From the NCBI GenBank assembly GCA_050246015.1, contig JBFWWU010000008.1, forward strand, positions 62,001-126,000: a stretch of 64,000 nt of DNA, written 5' to 3'. The notes below the pieces were generated by a model. It ran no database searches. It saw nothing but the letters and a program-made list of their open reading frames with translations, and was not told where the DNA came from. The DNA is from JTS-AC122 sp050246015. Lineage in GTDB: Bacteria > Planctomycetota > Phycisphaerae > Phycisphaerales > UBA1924. Positions 36,004 to 44,640 of this stretch are shown here, one piece after another. The translations under genes and the position numbers were made by a program. The number at the start of each line of letters is the position of its first letter. The stretch's first letter is position 1.

Positions 36004-36906
36004 ATGTCATCGGCTCGCATCCACTTTCGATCCTCGGGGCGGGACGTTCGCCGCGGGCTGCTGTGGATTTCGCCGTGGGTCGTCGGGTTTGTGCTGTTCT
36101 TCGGCGTGCCGACGGTCCTGAGCGTCGTGTATTCCTTCTGCGACCTGTCGCTGCTGGAATCGCCGGTGTTTGTGGGGGCCGACAACTACAAGGAACTGCT
36201 CCGCGATCCGATGTTCACGCACGCGGTGCGGAACACGCTGGAGTACGCGCTGGCGTCGGTAGTACTCAGCACGGTCCTCACGATCGGTGTCGCGGTGCTC
36301 CTGGAGCAGAGGCTGCGCGGGCGCGAGTTCATGCGCGCGGTGATCTTCCTCCCGACGCTGGTGCCGGCGGTATCGGGCGTGATCGTGTGGGCGTGGATGT
36401 ACAACCCCGGGTACGGGCTGATCAACTCGGCGCTGCGGGCGATCGGGCTGACCAGCGGCGGACCCGACTGGATGGGGTCCACGACCCTGGCGATGCCCTC
36501 GCTGGTGTTCATGAGCCTGTGGGTGATCGGGAGTTCGCTGACGGTGTACACCGCCGCGCTGCGCGACGCGCCGCGCTCGCTGTACGAAGCGGCGGACATC
36601 GACGGCGTGAGGGCGTGGGGGCGGTTCCGCAACGTGACGCTGCCGATGATTTCGCCGGCGGTCCTGTTCAACTCGGTGATGTCGCTGATCTGGTCGCTGC
36701 AGTTCTTCGCCGCGCCGTACATCATGACCAAGGGGGGGCCGGAGAACTCAACGTACTCGTACTCGATGTACGTGTACTTCAACGCATTTTATTATGGGCG
36801 GATGGGGTACGCGTGCGCGCTGGCGTGGATCCAGATCATCGCGACGGTGGCACTGACGGCGCTGGTGCTGCGGCTGACCCGCGGGATCGTCTTCTATCGC
36901 GCGTGA
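36004..36906 (+). CDS. Sugar ABC transporter permease (MalF-type)
   Basis: A 300 aa inner-membrane protein from ATG 36004; the frame is open for 700 bases upstream but overlaps the binding-protein gene. About six transmembrane helices are visible, beginning GLLWISPWVVGFVLFFGVP. The family core contains FLPTLVPAVSGVIVWAWMYN and the EAA loop EAADIDGVRAWGRFRNVTLP (about 198-217), which contacts the ATPase. The length and PxxSGVIVWAWM pattern are those of the MalF/UgpA type, which normally pairs with a MalG/UgpE permease. None follows: the next gene is a CoA transferase subunit. Either the second permease is elsewhere or the protein forms a homodimer. Confidence 0.92.
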   Translation: MSSARIHFRSSGRDVRRGLLWISPWVVGFVLFFGVPTVLSVVYSFCDLSLLESPVFVGADNYKELLRDPMFTHAVRNTLEYALASVVLSTVLTIGVAVLLEQRLRGREFMRAVIFLPTLVPAVSGVIVWAWMYNPGYGLINSALRAIGLTSGGPDWMGSTTLAMPSLVFMSLWVIGSSLTVYTAALRDAPRSLYEAADIDGVRAWGRFRNVTLPMISPAVLFNSVMSLIWSLQFFAAPYIMTKGGPENSTYSYSMYVYFNAFYYGRMGYACALAWIQIIATVALTALVLRLTRGIVFYRA

Positions 36907-36928
36907 TCCACTCGGCCGTTCGGTGTGG

Positions 36929-36934
36929 TACACT
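36929..36934 (+). promoter_or_regulatory. TACACT -10 box before scoA
   Basis: TACACT stands 9 nt before ATG 36944 and 23 nt after the permease stop. The predicted leader is 2-3 nt. No clear -35 was seen. Confidence 0.45.
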
Positions 36935-36943
36935 CCTGCCGCC

Positions 36944-37753
36944 ATGATCAAGAAGGTATTTGCCACCCCGGCCGACGCGTTCGCCGACCTGAAGCAGCAG
37001 GGCATCCTGTTCGACGGGATGACCGTGATGGTGGGCGGCTTCGGGCTCTGCGGCATCCCAGAACAACTCATCATCGCGCTGCGCGACAGCGGCGTGAAAC
37101 ACCTGACGTGCGTATCGAACAACGCCGGTGTCGACGACTGGGGGCTCGGGCTGCTGCTGCAAACGCGGCAGATCCGAAAGATGATCTCGTCGTACGTCGG
37201 CGAGAACGCGACGTTCGAGAAGCAGTTCCTGTCCGGCGAACTGGAAGTGGAGTTCAACCCGCAGGGAACGCTGGCCGAGCGGATCCGCGCCGGGGGCGCC
37301 GGCATCCCGGGCTTCTTCACCGCGACCGGCGTGGGGACACCGGTGGCTGACGGAAAGGACACGCGCCGGTTCTTCCGCCCGGCGCAGTCGGTCGGGGGAG
37401 CGACCATCCCGGGACGGGGATTCGCGGGCAGGCCCGTGCCGGCCGGCGCCCAGGCGCCCAGGCAGGCCGGCGAGGCGCGGGAGTATGTGCTCGAAACCGG
37501 GCTGTTTGCCGACCTGGCGCTGGTCAAGGCCCACACGGCGGATCCGTTCGGCAACCTCGTCTACAACAAGACGGCGCGGAACTTCAACCCGATGATGGCG
37601 ACCGCGGCGGCGTTCGTGATCGCGGAGGTCGAGCGGATCGTGGACGCGGGCGGCATCGATCCCGACGCGGTTCACACGCCGGGGAACTACGTGAACCGCG
37701 TCGTCAAGACTGCCAGCGAGAAGCGGATCGAGCAGCGAACGGTGCGGAAGTGA
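36944..37753 (+). CDS. scoA: 3-oxoacid CoA-transferase subunit A, orphan, with internal insertion
   Basis: A 269 aa protein from ATG 36944. The ScoA/AtoD family features are clear: FDGMTVMVGGFGLCGIPEQL, CVSNNAGVDDWGLGLLL, EVEFNPQGTLAERIRAGGAG, PGFFTATGVGT, and DPFGNLVYNKTARNFNPMMA. Between VADGKDTRRF and EYVLETGLFADLALVKA lies an extra stretch of about 35 residues rich in Gly, Pro, Ala and Arg (about 145-180) that normal ScoA proteins lack; they run straight from the EGKEV-like strand to YxLE. Subunit B, which carries the catalytic glutamate and normally follows immediately, is absent; the next gene is a histidine kinase. Function needs a scoB elsewhere. Confidence 0.88.
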   Translation: MIKKVFATPADAFADLKQQGILFDGMTVMVGGFGLCGIPEQLIIALRDSGVKHLTCVSNNAGVDDWGLGLLLQTRQIRKMISSYVGENATFEKQFLSGELEVEFNPQGTLAERIRAGGAGIPGFFTATGVGTPVADGKDTRRFFRPAQSVGGATIPGRGFAGRPVPAGAQAPRQAGEAREYVLETGLFADLALVKAHTADPFGNLVYNKTARNFNPMMATAAAFVIAEVERIVDAGGIDPDAVHTPGNYVNRVVKTASEKRIEQRTVRK

Positions 37754-37861
37754 CGCCCGGCTCCGCGGCGACCCGCGCCGCGGAGGTGGACACGCCGGAT
37801 GGGACCGGCGCGTGCGGGACGAGCCGGGCGTTGTCGATGCCGGTTCACGGTACCATTCGGG

Positions 37862-39580
37862 GTGCTCATACTGACCGTCATCCAGGGGCCGGACAAGGGC
37901 AAGTCGTTCCAGTTGCCGTCGAACGAGCCGCAACTCGTGGGGCGATCGAGCGAGGCGCTGCCGCTGCGGGACGGGACGGTGTCGCGCCGGCACGCGGAAC
38001 TGACGCCGGACGAGGGGGAGTGGTGGATCCGGGATCTTGGCTCGCAGAACGGGACGTACGTGAACGGGGTGCGGATCACGGAGCGCACGCGGCTGCGGGT
38101 GGGAGACCAGGTGCGCACGGGGGCGACGCTGTTCGTGTTCGGTCGGTCGGACGCGGGCGACGAGCGCGAGATGGTGCGGATCGTCAAGCCGCGGGAGATG
38201 GACACGTCATTCGAGCGGACGCTGGCGAGCAACGAGGACTCGATCATCCTGGCCGAGCCCGAGCCGCGGTCGGCGGCGATGCACCACTTGCAGGTGATCT
38301 ATCGGCTGACGGCGCTGACGTCGCGCCTGACGGACCGCGACGAACTGCTCAAGGGGGTGATGGAACTGGTGTTCGGGGAGTTCCGCCCGGAGCGGGGGTG
38401 CATCCTGCTGTCCGAGAGTCCGCGTGCCGACGCGCTGCCGCGGCCCGTGGTGGTCAAGCACGCGTCGCGCCCGATCGACAAGCAGGACGCGCAGATCCAC
38501 GTCAGCAAGACGATCCTCCAGCACACGCTGCGCAAGGGCGAGGGGGTGCTGTCGAGCAACGCGATGAACGACCCTCGCTTCGCGTCGGGGGACAGCATCC
38601 AGCGGTTCACGATCCGCTCGGCGATCTGCGCCCCGATCAAGTTCCAGGACCGGACGTTCGGCGCGATCTACGTCGATTCGTCGATCGCGAACTACACATT
38701 CATGCAGGAACAACTCGCGCTCTTGAACGCGATCGGACGGCACACGGGCCTGGCGCTGGCCAACGCCGAGGCGTACGCGGCCAAACTCCAGGGCGAGCGG
38801 CTGGCGGCGATCGGGCAGACGGTCGCGAGCCTCTCGCACTCGATCAAGAACATCCTGCAGGGGCTCCGCGGCGGGGCCGACGTGGTCGAGATGGGGCTCA
38901 AGAAGGACGACCTGAAGGTCGCGCGCGGCGGGTGGGCGATCCTCAAGCGCAACCTCGACCGGATCATGAGCCTCTCGATGAACATGCTCGCGTTCTCGCG
39001 CCAGCGGACGATGGAAGTCGAACTGGTGAAGGTCGGTCCGCTGCTGGACGAATGCACGCAACTCCTGCACGACCTGTGCGAAGCGCGGCAGGTGGCGCTG
39101 ATCGTTGATTGCGACCCGGACATGCCCCCGATTCCCGTCGATGCCGGGCTGCTGCATCAGGCGCTGATCAACCTCATGACCAACGCGGTGGAGGCGGTGG
39201 AACCCAAGCGCGGCGCGGTCACGGTCCGCGCGAGCTATGTCCCCGCGAATCCGAAGCGGCTCAGCGCCGCGGGCGGGAACCGCGCGGAACTCATTGTCAC
39301 CGTCCATGACAACGGGCCGGGGATCCCTTCCGAGCGGCACGAGCAGATCTTCGAGGCGTTCTACACGACCAAGGGGCTGCGCGGGACGGGCCTGGGCCTG
39401 GCCGTGACCAAGCGCATCGCGGAACAGCACGGCGGGTCGATCGAACTCAAGTCCGAGGCCGGCAAGGGCGCGTCGTTCACGCTGCGCCTGCCCGCCGATC
39501 GATCGGGGATGCTGGACCCGTCGGCGACGGCGGCCAGCAAGGGAGGATCGGGCGAGTCGTTCGACGTGGAGATCCGCTGA
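37862..39580 (+). CDS. FHA-GAF sensor histidine kinase
   Basis: A 572 aa cytoplasmic kinase from GTG 37862; TACCAT stands 5 nt upstream. Residues 1-96 form an FHA domain (VGRSSE, TVSRRHAEL, GSQNGTYVNG), which binds phosphothreonine. A GAF domain spans about 150-310 (FGEFRPERGCILLSE, SAICAPIKFQDRTFGAIYV). The kinase core has SLSHSIKNIL with phospho-acceptor His326, N-box HQALINLMTNAVEAVEP (Asn near 441), G1 DNGPGIPSE and G2 GTGLGLAVTKRIAEQHGG. No transmembrane helix is seen. No response regulator gene is nearby, so the partner is unknown. The FHA domain suggests crosstalk with serine/threonine kinases. Confidence 0.94.
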   Translation: MLILTVIQGPDKGKSFQLPSNEPQLVGRSSEALPLRDGTVSRRHAELTPDEGEWWIRDLGSQNGTYVNGVRITERTRLRVGDQVRTGATLFVFGRSDAGDEREMVRIVKPREMDTSFERTLASNEDSIILAEPEPRSAAMHHLQVIYRLTALTSRLTDRDELLKGVMELVFGEFRPERGCILLSESPRADALPRPVVVKHASRPIDKQDAQIHVSKTILQHTLRKGEGVLSSNAMNDPRFASGDSIQRFTIRSAICAPIKFQDRTFGAIYVDSSIANYTFMQEQLALLNAIGRHTGLALANAEAYAAKLQGERLAAIGQTVASLSHSIKNILQGLRGGADVVEMGLKKDDLKVARGGWAILKRNLDRIMSLSMNMLAFSRQRTMEVELVKVGPLLDECTQLLHDLCEARQVALIVDCDPDMPPIPVDAGLLHQALINLMTNAVEAVEPKRGAVTVRASYVPANPKRLSAAGGNRAELIVTVHDNGPGIPSERHEQIFEAFYTTKGLRGTGLGLAVTKRIAEQHGGSIELKSEAGKGASFTLRLPADRSGMLDPSATAASKGGSGESFDVEIR

Positions 39581-39624
39581 GATCCAGCGACGGGCCCGCC
39601 GCGCGCCGAACACGATTGGCCCCA

Positions 39625-39630
39625 TACACT
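39625..39630 (+). promoter_or_regulatory. TACACT -10 box before pheS
   Basis: TACACT lies 9 nt before ATG 39640, predicting a 2-3 nt leader. No -35 consensus is visible. Confidence 0.45.
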
Positions 39631-39639
39631 TGGGCCGCC

Positions 39640-40677
39640 ATGCTCGACCAACTGAATCAACTGGAGGCCGATGGGCTCGCGGAACTCGCGACCGCGGGCG
39701 ATGCGGCGGCGATCGAACGCTGGCGGATCGCGTACCTGGGCGCGAGCGGAAAAGTCAAGGCCGCGCTTGGAGCGATGAAGGACGTTCCCAAGGATCAGAA
39801 GCCCGCGGTCGGTGCTCGCGCCAACCAGGTGAAAACCGCGCTGGAGCAGGCGTTCAAGGATCGGCAGGCGTCGCTGGCAAACGGCGCGGCCGCGCCGTCC
39901 GGACCGGCGATCGACCCGACCGAACCCGGCGTGATGATGACGCAGGAACTCGGACGCCGGCACATCATCTCGCGCGTGCGCGGGGAACTGGTCGAGGTGT
40001 TCGCGCGGATGGGATTCGAGGCCGCCGAGGGGCCCGAACTCGAAGACGACGAGCACAACTTTGTCAAGCTGAACATCCCGCCGGAGCACCCGGCCCGGGA
40101 TCCGATCGACAACTTCTACATCGACGACCCGGGGACGCACTCGCTCCCGCGGATGCTGCGGTCGCAGACGAGCACGGTGCAGATCCGGGTGATGGAGGCC
40201 GCGATGAAGAGCAACCCGCCGCGGCTGCCCGTCAAGATCGTCGCGCCGGGGCGCGTCTACCGACCCGACACGGTGGACGCGACGCACTCGTTCATGTTCC
40301 ACCAGATCGAAGGGCTGTACATCGATCGCGGCGTGAGCATGTCGGACCTCAAGTCCACGCTCTTCCACTTCGCGCGGACGTACTTCGGCGCCGACGCGGA
40401 GATCCGGCTCCGCCCGAGCTACTTCCCCTTCACCGAACCGTCCGCGGAGTTTGACATGAAGATCCGGCTGCGTCCCGATCAGCCGGCCCGCTGGATCGAA
40501 CTCGGCGGGTGCGGGATGGTGGACCCCGCCGTCTTCTCTGCCTGCGGGATCGATCCCGAAGAGTGGACCGGCTTCGCGTTCGGATTCGGGATCGAGCGCA
40601 TCGCGATGGGGAAGTACGGCATCCCCGACATCCGGATGCTCTACGAGAACGACCTTCGATTCCTGCGGCAACTCTGA
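39640..40677 (+). CDS. pheS: Phenylalanyl-tRNA synthetase alpha subunit
   Basis: A 345 aa enzyme of normal length from ATG 39640. The N-terminal coiled coil contains YLGASGKVKAALGAMKDVPK. The class II catalytic core shows motif 1 region HPARDPIDNFYIDD, motif 2 RVYRPDTVDATHSFMFHQIE and motif 3 AFGFGIERIAMGKYGIPDIR. PheS charges tRNA-Phe as an (alpha-beta)2 complex with PheT. In most bacteria pheT follows pheS, but here the next gene, 168 nt on, is an SPFH protein. PheT must therefore be encoded elsewhere, since the enzyme is essential. Confidence 0.97.
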   Translation: MLDQLNQLEADGLAELATAGDAAAIERWRIAYLGASGKVKAALGAMKDVPKDQKPAVGARANQVKTALEQAFKDRQASLANGAAAPSGPAIDPTEPGVMMTQELGRRHIISRVRGELVEVFARMGFEAAEGPELEDDEHNFVKLNIPPEHPARDPIDNFYIDDPGTHSLPRMLRSQTSTVQIRVMEAAMKSNPPRLPVKIVAPGRVYRPDTVDATHSFMFHQIEGLYIDRGVSMSDLKSTLFHFARTYFGADAEIRLRPSYFPFTEPSAEFDMKIRLRPDQPARWIELGGCGMVDPAVFSACGIDPEEWTGFAFGFGIERIAMGKYGIPDIRMLYENDLRFLRQL

Positions 40678-40706
40678 GCGCCGGGTCGCGCCGGACAGCC
40701 CGGCGC
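40678..40706 (+). terminator. Hairpin directly after pheS
   Basis: GCGCCGGG (40678-40685) and CCCGGCGC (40699-40706) form an 8-bp stem starting at the base after the pheS stop. There is no T-run, so termination, if any, would be Rho-assisted or inefficient. Confidence 0.4.
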
Positions 40707-40844
40707 CTTCCTCCGGCAATCGCCCTGATATCACTGGCGTTGATTTCCGAATCATGTCGATGAATAGGTGGGCGGGGCGCGATGCCGGGCCGCTGGGATC
40801 GTCCGGACCCCCGCCACGCTCTCGGTGAAACAGGAGGACCCCGC

Positions 40845-42572
40845 ATGATGATCGCATTCTTCTTCGTCAGCATTCTCATCGCGCTGGTCGTCGTGGTCGC
40901 CGCGTTCAAGTCGCCCAACACAAAGCTGCGCGGGGTGGCGGCGCTGGGCGCCCTGGTCATCATCGCCATCGGCTTCCTGCTCTCGAGTTTCGTCATGGTC
41001 GGCCCGCGCGAAACGGGCATCGTCACGAAGAACTTTTTCGGCGGTCGGCTCAAGGATGGACGGATCATCGCGACCGACGGCGAGATCGGCGTGCAAGCCG
41101 ACATCCTCGCGCCGGGTGTGTACTTCGGGTACGTCCCGTTCGTGTACGACGTCAAGACGGTGCCCATCACCGACGTGCCGGCGCAGCAGGTCGCGCTGCT
41201 CGAAGCGGTTGACGGGCTGCCGCTCGAAGATGGAGAGGTCTTCGCCCCCGAGTGGCCCAAGGAGAGCATCCAGAAGATGCTCGACGCCAAGCACTTCCTG
41301 ACCGACGGGAAGGGGCACCGGGGTCGGCAGATTACGGTGCTCACCCCGGGCGCGTACCGCGTCAACACGTACCTCTTCAAGGTGAAACTGGTTGACCAGA
41401 CCGAGGTGGTGCCCGGCGAGGTGGCGGTGCTGACCGCGAACTTCGGTACGCGCCCATCGGGAAGCACCGTCCCCGGGCACGAGGAAATCCGGATCGCGAG
41501 CAAGGGCGAGATGGGCGTGCAGAGCGAACCCATGCCCCCGGGCCGATACGCCCTGAACACCGAGGCGTTCAAGGTGACCGAGATCTGGACGACGCCGATG
41601 GTGGCGCACTTCACGGCGGCTCAGTCCGGAACGTATCAGTCCAACGAGAGCGGCCAGCCCGTGCTGCGCGGCAACCGTAACGTGGACCAGGGACAGGCGG
41701 CGGTCGACGCCGCACGCGAAGAACGCGAGATCACCGTGCGCACGAGCGACGGGTTCACGTTCCCCGTGGACGTGCGGATCGAGTACCGCGTGCTGCCCAG
41801 CGAGGCGTCGCTGCTGGTCGCGACGCTGAAGGACGACGAGGGCGTGCAGTTCCGCAACGCGCTCAACTCCGCCGTGCGCGCGATCTTCCGCAACAACGCC
41901 GAGAAGGTCAAGGCGCTCGACTACGTGAACAGCCGGTCGCAGCAGGAGTCGCAGTCGCTGGGCGCGCTCAAGCAGGAGATGGAACATTTCGGCGTGACGA
42001 TCACGGCGGTGCGCATCGGCAACGTGGGCGACGAGGCGTCTCTTGGGACGTTGCTCAAGACGCAGACCGAGCGCGAGATCGCGCGCCAGGAGCAGATCAC
42101 CTACGCCGAGCAGCAGAAGACCGCCGAGCAGAAGAAACTGCTCTCCAAGGCCCAGCAGGAAGCGGAGGAGGAGAAGCGGCTCGCGACCGCCGCCTACGGC
42201 GCCAAGATCGCCGACGAGGACCGGAAGAAGAAAGAGATCGAGGCCGAGGCGGAAGCGGCCGCGATCAAGATCAAGGCGACCGCGCAGGCCGAGGCGTACA
42301 AGGAGATCGCCGAGCAGATCGGCAAGTCCAACGCCGCCATGATCGAGGTGCTCAAGATCGTCGGGGAGAAGGGGATCCAGATCACGCCCCGCGTGTTCAT
42401 CGGCGGCGGCAGCGCGGGAGGCGCGGGCGGGTCGGCGTTCAACGGTGACTCAGGCAACACAGCGTTGATCGGCACCATGCTGGATTCGCTGATCAGCCGA
42501 GAGGAGGACAAGCCGGCGCCGCGGAGCACCCCGGAAGCGAGTCCACGCCCAGGTTCGGCGTCGAACAGGTAG
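40845..42572 (+). CDS. SPFH/band 7 membrane protein (flotillin-like)
   Basis: A 575 aa protein from ATG 40845, with a strong AGGAGG 7 nt upstream. Two hydrophobic helices (about 2-21 and 33-49) anchor it. The SPFH region follows, with MVGPRETGIVTKNFFGG, QADILAPGVYFGYVPF, VRTSDGFTFPVDVRIEYRV and NALNSAVRAIFRN. Residues about 400-500 form a long charged coiled coil (QQKTAEQKKLLSKAQQEAEE, AEAEAAAIKIKATAQAEAYK), typical of flotillin/prohibitin stalks. The end is Gly/Ser-rich. These proteins form ring or cage scaffolds in membrane microdomains and may regulate proteases such as FtsH. No NfeD partner is adjacent. Confidence 0.92.
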   Translation: MMIAFFFVSILIALVVVVAAFKSPNTKLRGVAALGALVIIAIGFLLSSFVMVGPRETGIVTKNFFGGRLKDGRIIATDGEIGVQADILAPGVYFGYVPFVYDVKTVPITDVPAQQVALLEAVDGLPLEDGEVFAPEWPKESIQKMLDAKHFLTDGKGHRGRQITVLTPGAYRVNTYLFKVKLVDQTEVVPGEVAVLTANFGTRPSGSTVPGHEEIRIASKGEMGVQSEPMPPGRYALNTEAFKVTEIWTTPMVAHFTAAQSGTYQSNESGQPVLRGNRNVDQGQAAVDAAREEREITVRTSDGFTFPVDVRIEYRVLPSEASLLVATLKDDEGVQFRNALNSAVRAIFRNNAEKVKALDYVNSRSQQESQSLGALKQEMEHFGVTITAVRIGNVGDEASLGTLLKTQTEREIARQEQITYAEQQKTAEQKKLLSKAQQEAEEEKRLATAAYGAKIADEDRKKKEIEAEAEAAAIKIKATAQAEAYKEIAEQIGKSNAAMIEVLKIVGEKGIQITPRVFIGGGSAGGAGGSAFNGDSGNTALIGTMLDSLISREEDKPAPRSTPEASPRPGSASNR

Positions 42573-42669
42573 ACTCAGGTGACGCAGGATTCCGGGTTCG
42601 CAGCAGGAAGGCATGCCTAAACTCCTCACGGCATGATGGTCCGCAGTTGGACGCCATGCCGGATATTGA

Positions 42670-42743
42670 CAGGGTGTAGCTCAGCTTGGTAGAGCGTCTG
42701 GTTTGGGTCCAGAAGGTCGCTGGTTCGAATCCAGTCACCCTGA
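42670..42743 (+). tRNA. tRNA-Pro (anticodon TGG)
   Basis: The 74-nt cloverleaf has a perfect acceptor stem CAGGGTG/CACCCTG, D-arm GCTCAGCTTGGTAGAGC, anticodon stem TCTGG/CCAGA with loop TTTGGGT, and T-arm GCTGGTTCGAATCCAGT. The anticodon TGG reads CCA and other proline codons. The discriminator is A and CCA is not encoded. Confidence 0.97.
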
Positions 42744-42747
42744 TTCG

Positions 42748-42774
42748 TCAAAAAGCCCCGCACGTGCAGGGCTT
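42748..42774 (-). terminator. Intrinsic terminator of the thioesterase gene, back to back with tRNA-Pro
   Basis: AAGCCC (42753-42758) pairs with GGGCTT (42769-42774), with an inner GCAC/GTGC stem. On the minus strand the hairpin runs into a TTTTT tract. It lies 36 nt beyond the thioesterase stop and 5-10 nt after the tRNA, so it could serve both strands, though only the minus side has T's. Confidence 0.7.
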
Positions 42775-42809
42775 GCGAGCCTGGATGTTGGCTGGATTTG
42801 AACTTCGGG

Positions 42810-43253
42810 TCAGCCGCCGGCGCCGTTCTTCGGTTCAACTCGCATCATCGTCGCCTGCATCAACGCGACCACCGAATCGGGTTTTGACCTCGTTCGGGCA
42901 ACGACTTCAGCCGTTGCGACGCCCACAGTTCGGCCAACTCTGACAACTCGACCGCGTGCGACAAAATGCTCTCCGACCGCCGGCGCAAGCAGGTTGATCT
43001 TGAATTCGACGCTAAGCACGGCCGATCTTTCGGGCATTCGCGTCAGGCACGCGTAACCGCAGGCCGAATCGGCGATGGTCGCGATTGCTCCGGCGTGAAC
43101 AAAGCCGTGCTGCTGCTGGATCGCCTCCGCCCAAGGAAGTTCGATATCGACCTCCCCGTCCGCAACGCGAACGAGTCGGGCACCGAGAGTCGAGAGCAGT
43201 CGCTGCCGGTGAAACGATTCAGCGATTCGGTCATGTAAAAGTGCATCGCCCAT
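42810..43253 (-). CDS. PaaI-family hotdog thioesterase
   Basis: A 147 aa protein. ATG 43253 (MGDALLHDRIAESFHRQ) is preferred; the upstream 50 residues of the open frame are arginine-rich and not protein-like. The hotdog fold is seen in GARLVRVADGEVDIELPW, QQHGFVHAGAIATIADSACG, VLSVEFKINLLAPAVGE and VVRVGRTVGVATAEVV. The HGFVHAGA segment with the following Asp matches the acyl-CoA thioesterase active site of the PaaI/DUF4442 group. The substrate is unknown. It is the last gene of a four-gene minus-strand cluster. Confidence 0.9.
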   Translation of the reverse strand: MGDALLHDRIAESFHRQRLLSTLGARLVRVADGEVDIELPWAEAIQQQHGFVHAGAIATIADSACGYACLTRMPERSAVLSVEFKINLLAPAVGEHFVARGRVVRVGRTVGVATAEVVARTRSKPDSVVALMQATMMRVEPKNGAGG

Positions 43254-43290
43254 TCCCCCAGAGTATCGCGATCGTGCCGTTGCACGTGGT

Positions 43291-43896
43291 CTAGCCGCGC
43301 TTGGACGCGGTTTTCTTCTTGGCCGGCTTGGTGGTCCGCAGCGGGGCGGATTTCTTCGACGCCGGGGCCTTCTTCGCGCCGCCGCGGTTCGCGCTGCTGG
43401 GCTTTGCACCCGTCCCCGTGCTCGCTCTGCCTAGCCTTGCCAGCATCGCGGCGTGGTCCTGCAGGTACTTCGTCGCCGGCATGCGGCGCATCGCCTCGCC
43501 GATCACCCCGAGCGAGAGTTCCTCGACTTTCCTAAACCGCAGGCAGCACCCGGCCCCGCTCACCTCCAGGTAGTTCTTCTTTCCCGTGGCCTTCCACGCC
43601 GCGTCGAACCACTCTCGCTCGGGCTTGTTGTGCAGCAGGAAGAGCATGTACACAACCATGTCGTTCTTCTGCGACGATAGCCCCATGTACATCAGCGGCA
43701 GTTTCGGGTTGGTGTGATGTCCCTGCGGCCAGACACGGTGCGGCACGACATACCCGATCACCCCGTACTGCATGCACTCCTCGAAGTCGCTGCCGAGGTG
43801 ATCGAGGATGAAGTCGCGCACGGTCGAGACGGCCGACCGCCGGTCTTCGGGGAGCGATGCCAGGTACTGCTCGACGGTCGCGGCGCTGGATTTCAT
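43291..43896 (-). CDS. DUF1801 protein with lysine/alanine-rich histone-like tail
   Basis: A 201 aa protein from ATG 43896. The first ~145 residues match the YdhG/DUF1801 fold: TVEQYLASLPEDRRSAVSTV, FEECMQYGVIGYVVPH, LPLMYMGLSSQKNDMVVYML and AGCCLRFRKVEEL. The remainder, from about 160, is built almost only of Lys, Ala, Ser and Thr (GGAKKAPASKKSAPL, KPAKKKTASKRG), resembling histone H1-like tails that bind nucleic acids. DUF1801 function is not established. Its tandem position behind an SRPBCC protein is common. Confidence 0.88.
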   Translation of the reverse strand: MKSSAATVEQYLASLPEDRRSAVSTVRDFILDHLGSDFEECMQYGVIGYVVPHRVWPQGHHTNPKLPLMYMGLSSQKNDMVVYMLFLLHNKPEREWFDAAWKATGKKNYLEVSGAGCCLRFRKVEELSLGVIGEAMRRMPATKYLQDHAAMLARLGRASTGTGAKPSSANRGGAKKAPASKKSAPLRTTKPAKKKTASKRG

Positions 43897-44004
43897 GGGT
43901 GGGTGTCCGATGGTCTGGTCGAGCAGGGAGTGCCGACCGAAGGAATGGTTTGAGACGGCGCGGCGACTGTTCCGAAGGCGGGCCGGCCGAGCGGGTTCGA
44001 CTCG

Positions 44005-44640
44005 TTACCGGGGCCACAACCACGCAAAGATCAAGCCCGTCAGCAGGCCGAACACGATGCCGTCGATCCATTCCATCGCCATTGCGCGGCCTTTTTTCTG
44101 AAACCACACGTCGCCCGGGTACGACGCGAAACAATGCGCGAGAATCCCGGCGGTGCCGAGGACCTGGAACACCTTCCAGAAACTCGCGCCTCCCACCACT
44201 TTACCGCCGCCTCCCGGCAGGTTGCCCGACACCCCGGCGGCGCCGGCGTGCGGCAGGGCCGCCCAGCCCAGGTACGCGATGACGGCGCTGGTGACGAGAT
44301 AGAAAGCGAACGTCAGCGCCATGTTCTTGCCCATGTTGATGGTGCCCCAGACGCGAAGGAGCCCCATCGGACGCATGTCGTAGAGAGCCTTGAGAGCCTC
44401 GGTCCGCTCCTTGCGAGGCAAGTCGTCGTGCTGGCAGAAGTCGGGGAAGCCGTAGTTGCCGGGAGGGATGTTCAGACGGCGAATGCTGTCCATGAACTCC
44501 TGCTCGCCCGGGCGCCCGCCCGGAAGCGGATCGCGGTCCTTCTTATGATGCCCGATAGCCATCCACGCGATCGCGCTGGCGATCCAGACGCCGATCCCGG
44601 AGAGGAGAATCGGAAGCCAGAGGTGGGTTAGAAAGTCCAT
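44005..44640 (-). CDS. Membrane protein of unknown function
   Basis: A 211 aa protein from ATG 44640, with AGGAG 7 nt upstream. Four hydrophobic helices are visible: WLPILLSGIGVWIASAIAWM near the N-terminus, ALTFAFYLVTSAVIAYLGWA in the middle, VFQVLGTAGILAHCFAS, and GIVFGLLTGLIFAWLW at the end. A cytoplasmic loop between the first two holds FCQHDDLPRKERTEAL. I do not recognise a named family. It lies between the SRPBCC and DUF1801 genes in the same orientation, with gaps of about 110-130 nt. Confidence 0.8.
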   Translation of the reverse strand: MDFLTHLWLPILLSGIGVWIASAIAWMAIGHHKKDRDPLPGGRPGEQEFMDSIRRLNIPPGNYGFPDFCQHDDLPRKERTEALKALYDMRPMGLLRVWGTINMGKNMALTFAFYLVTSAVIAYLGWAALPHAGAAGVSGNLPGGGGKVVGGASFWKVFQVLGTAGILAHCFASYPGDVWFQKKGRAMAMEWIDGIVFGLLTGLIFAWLWPR

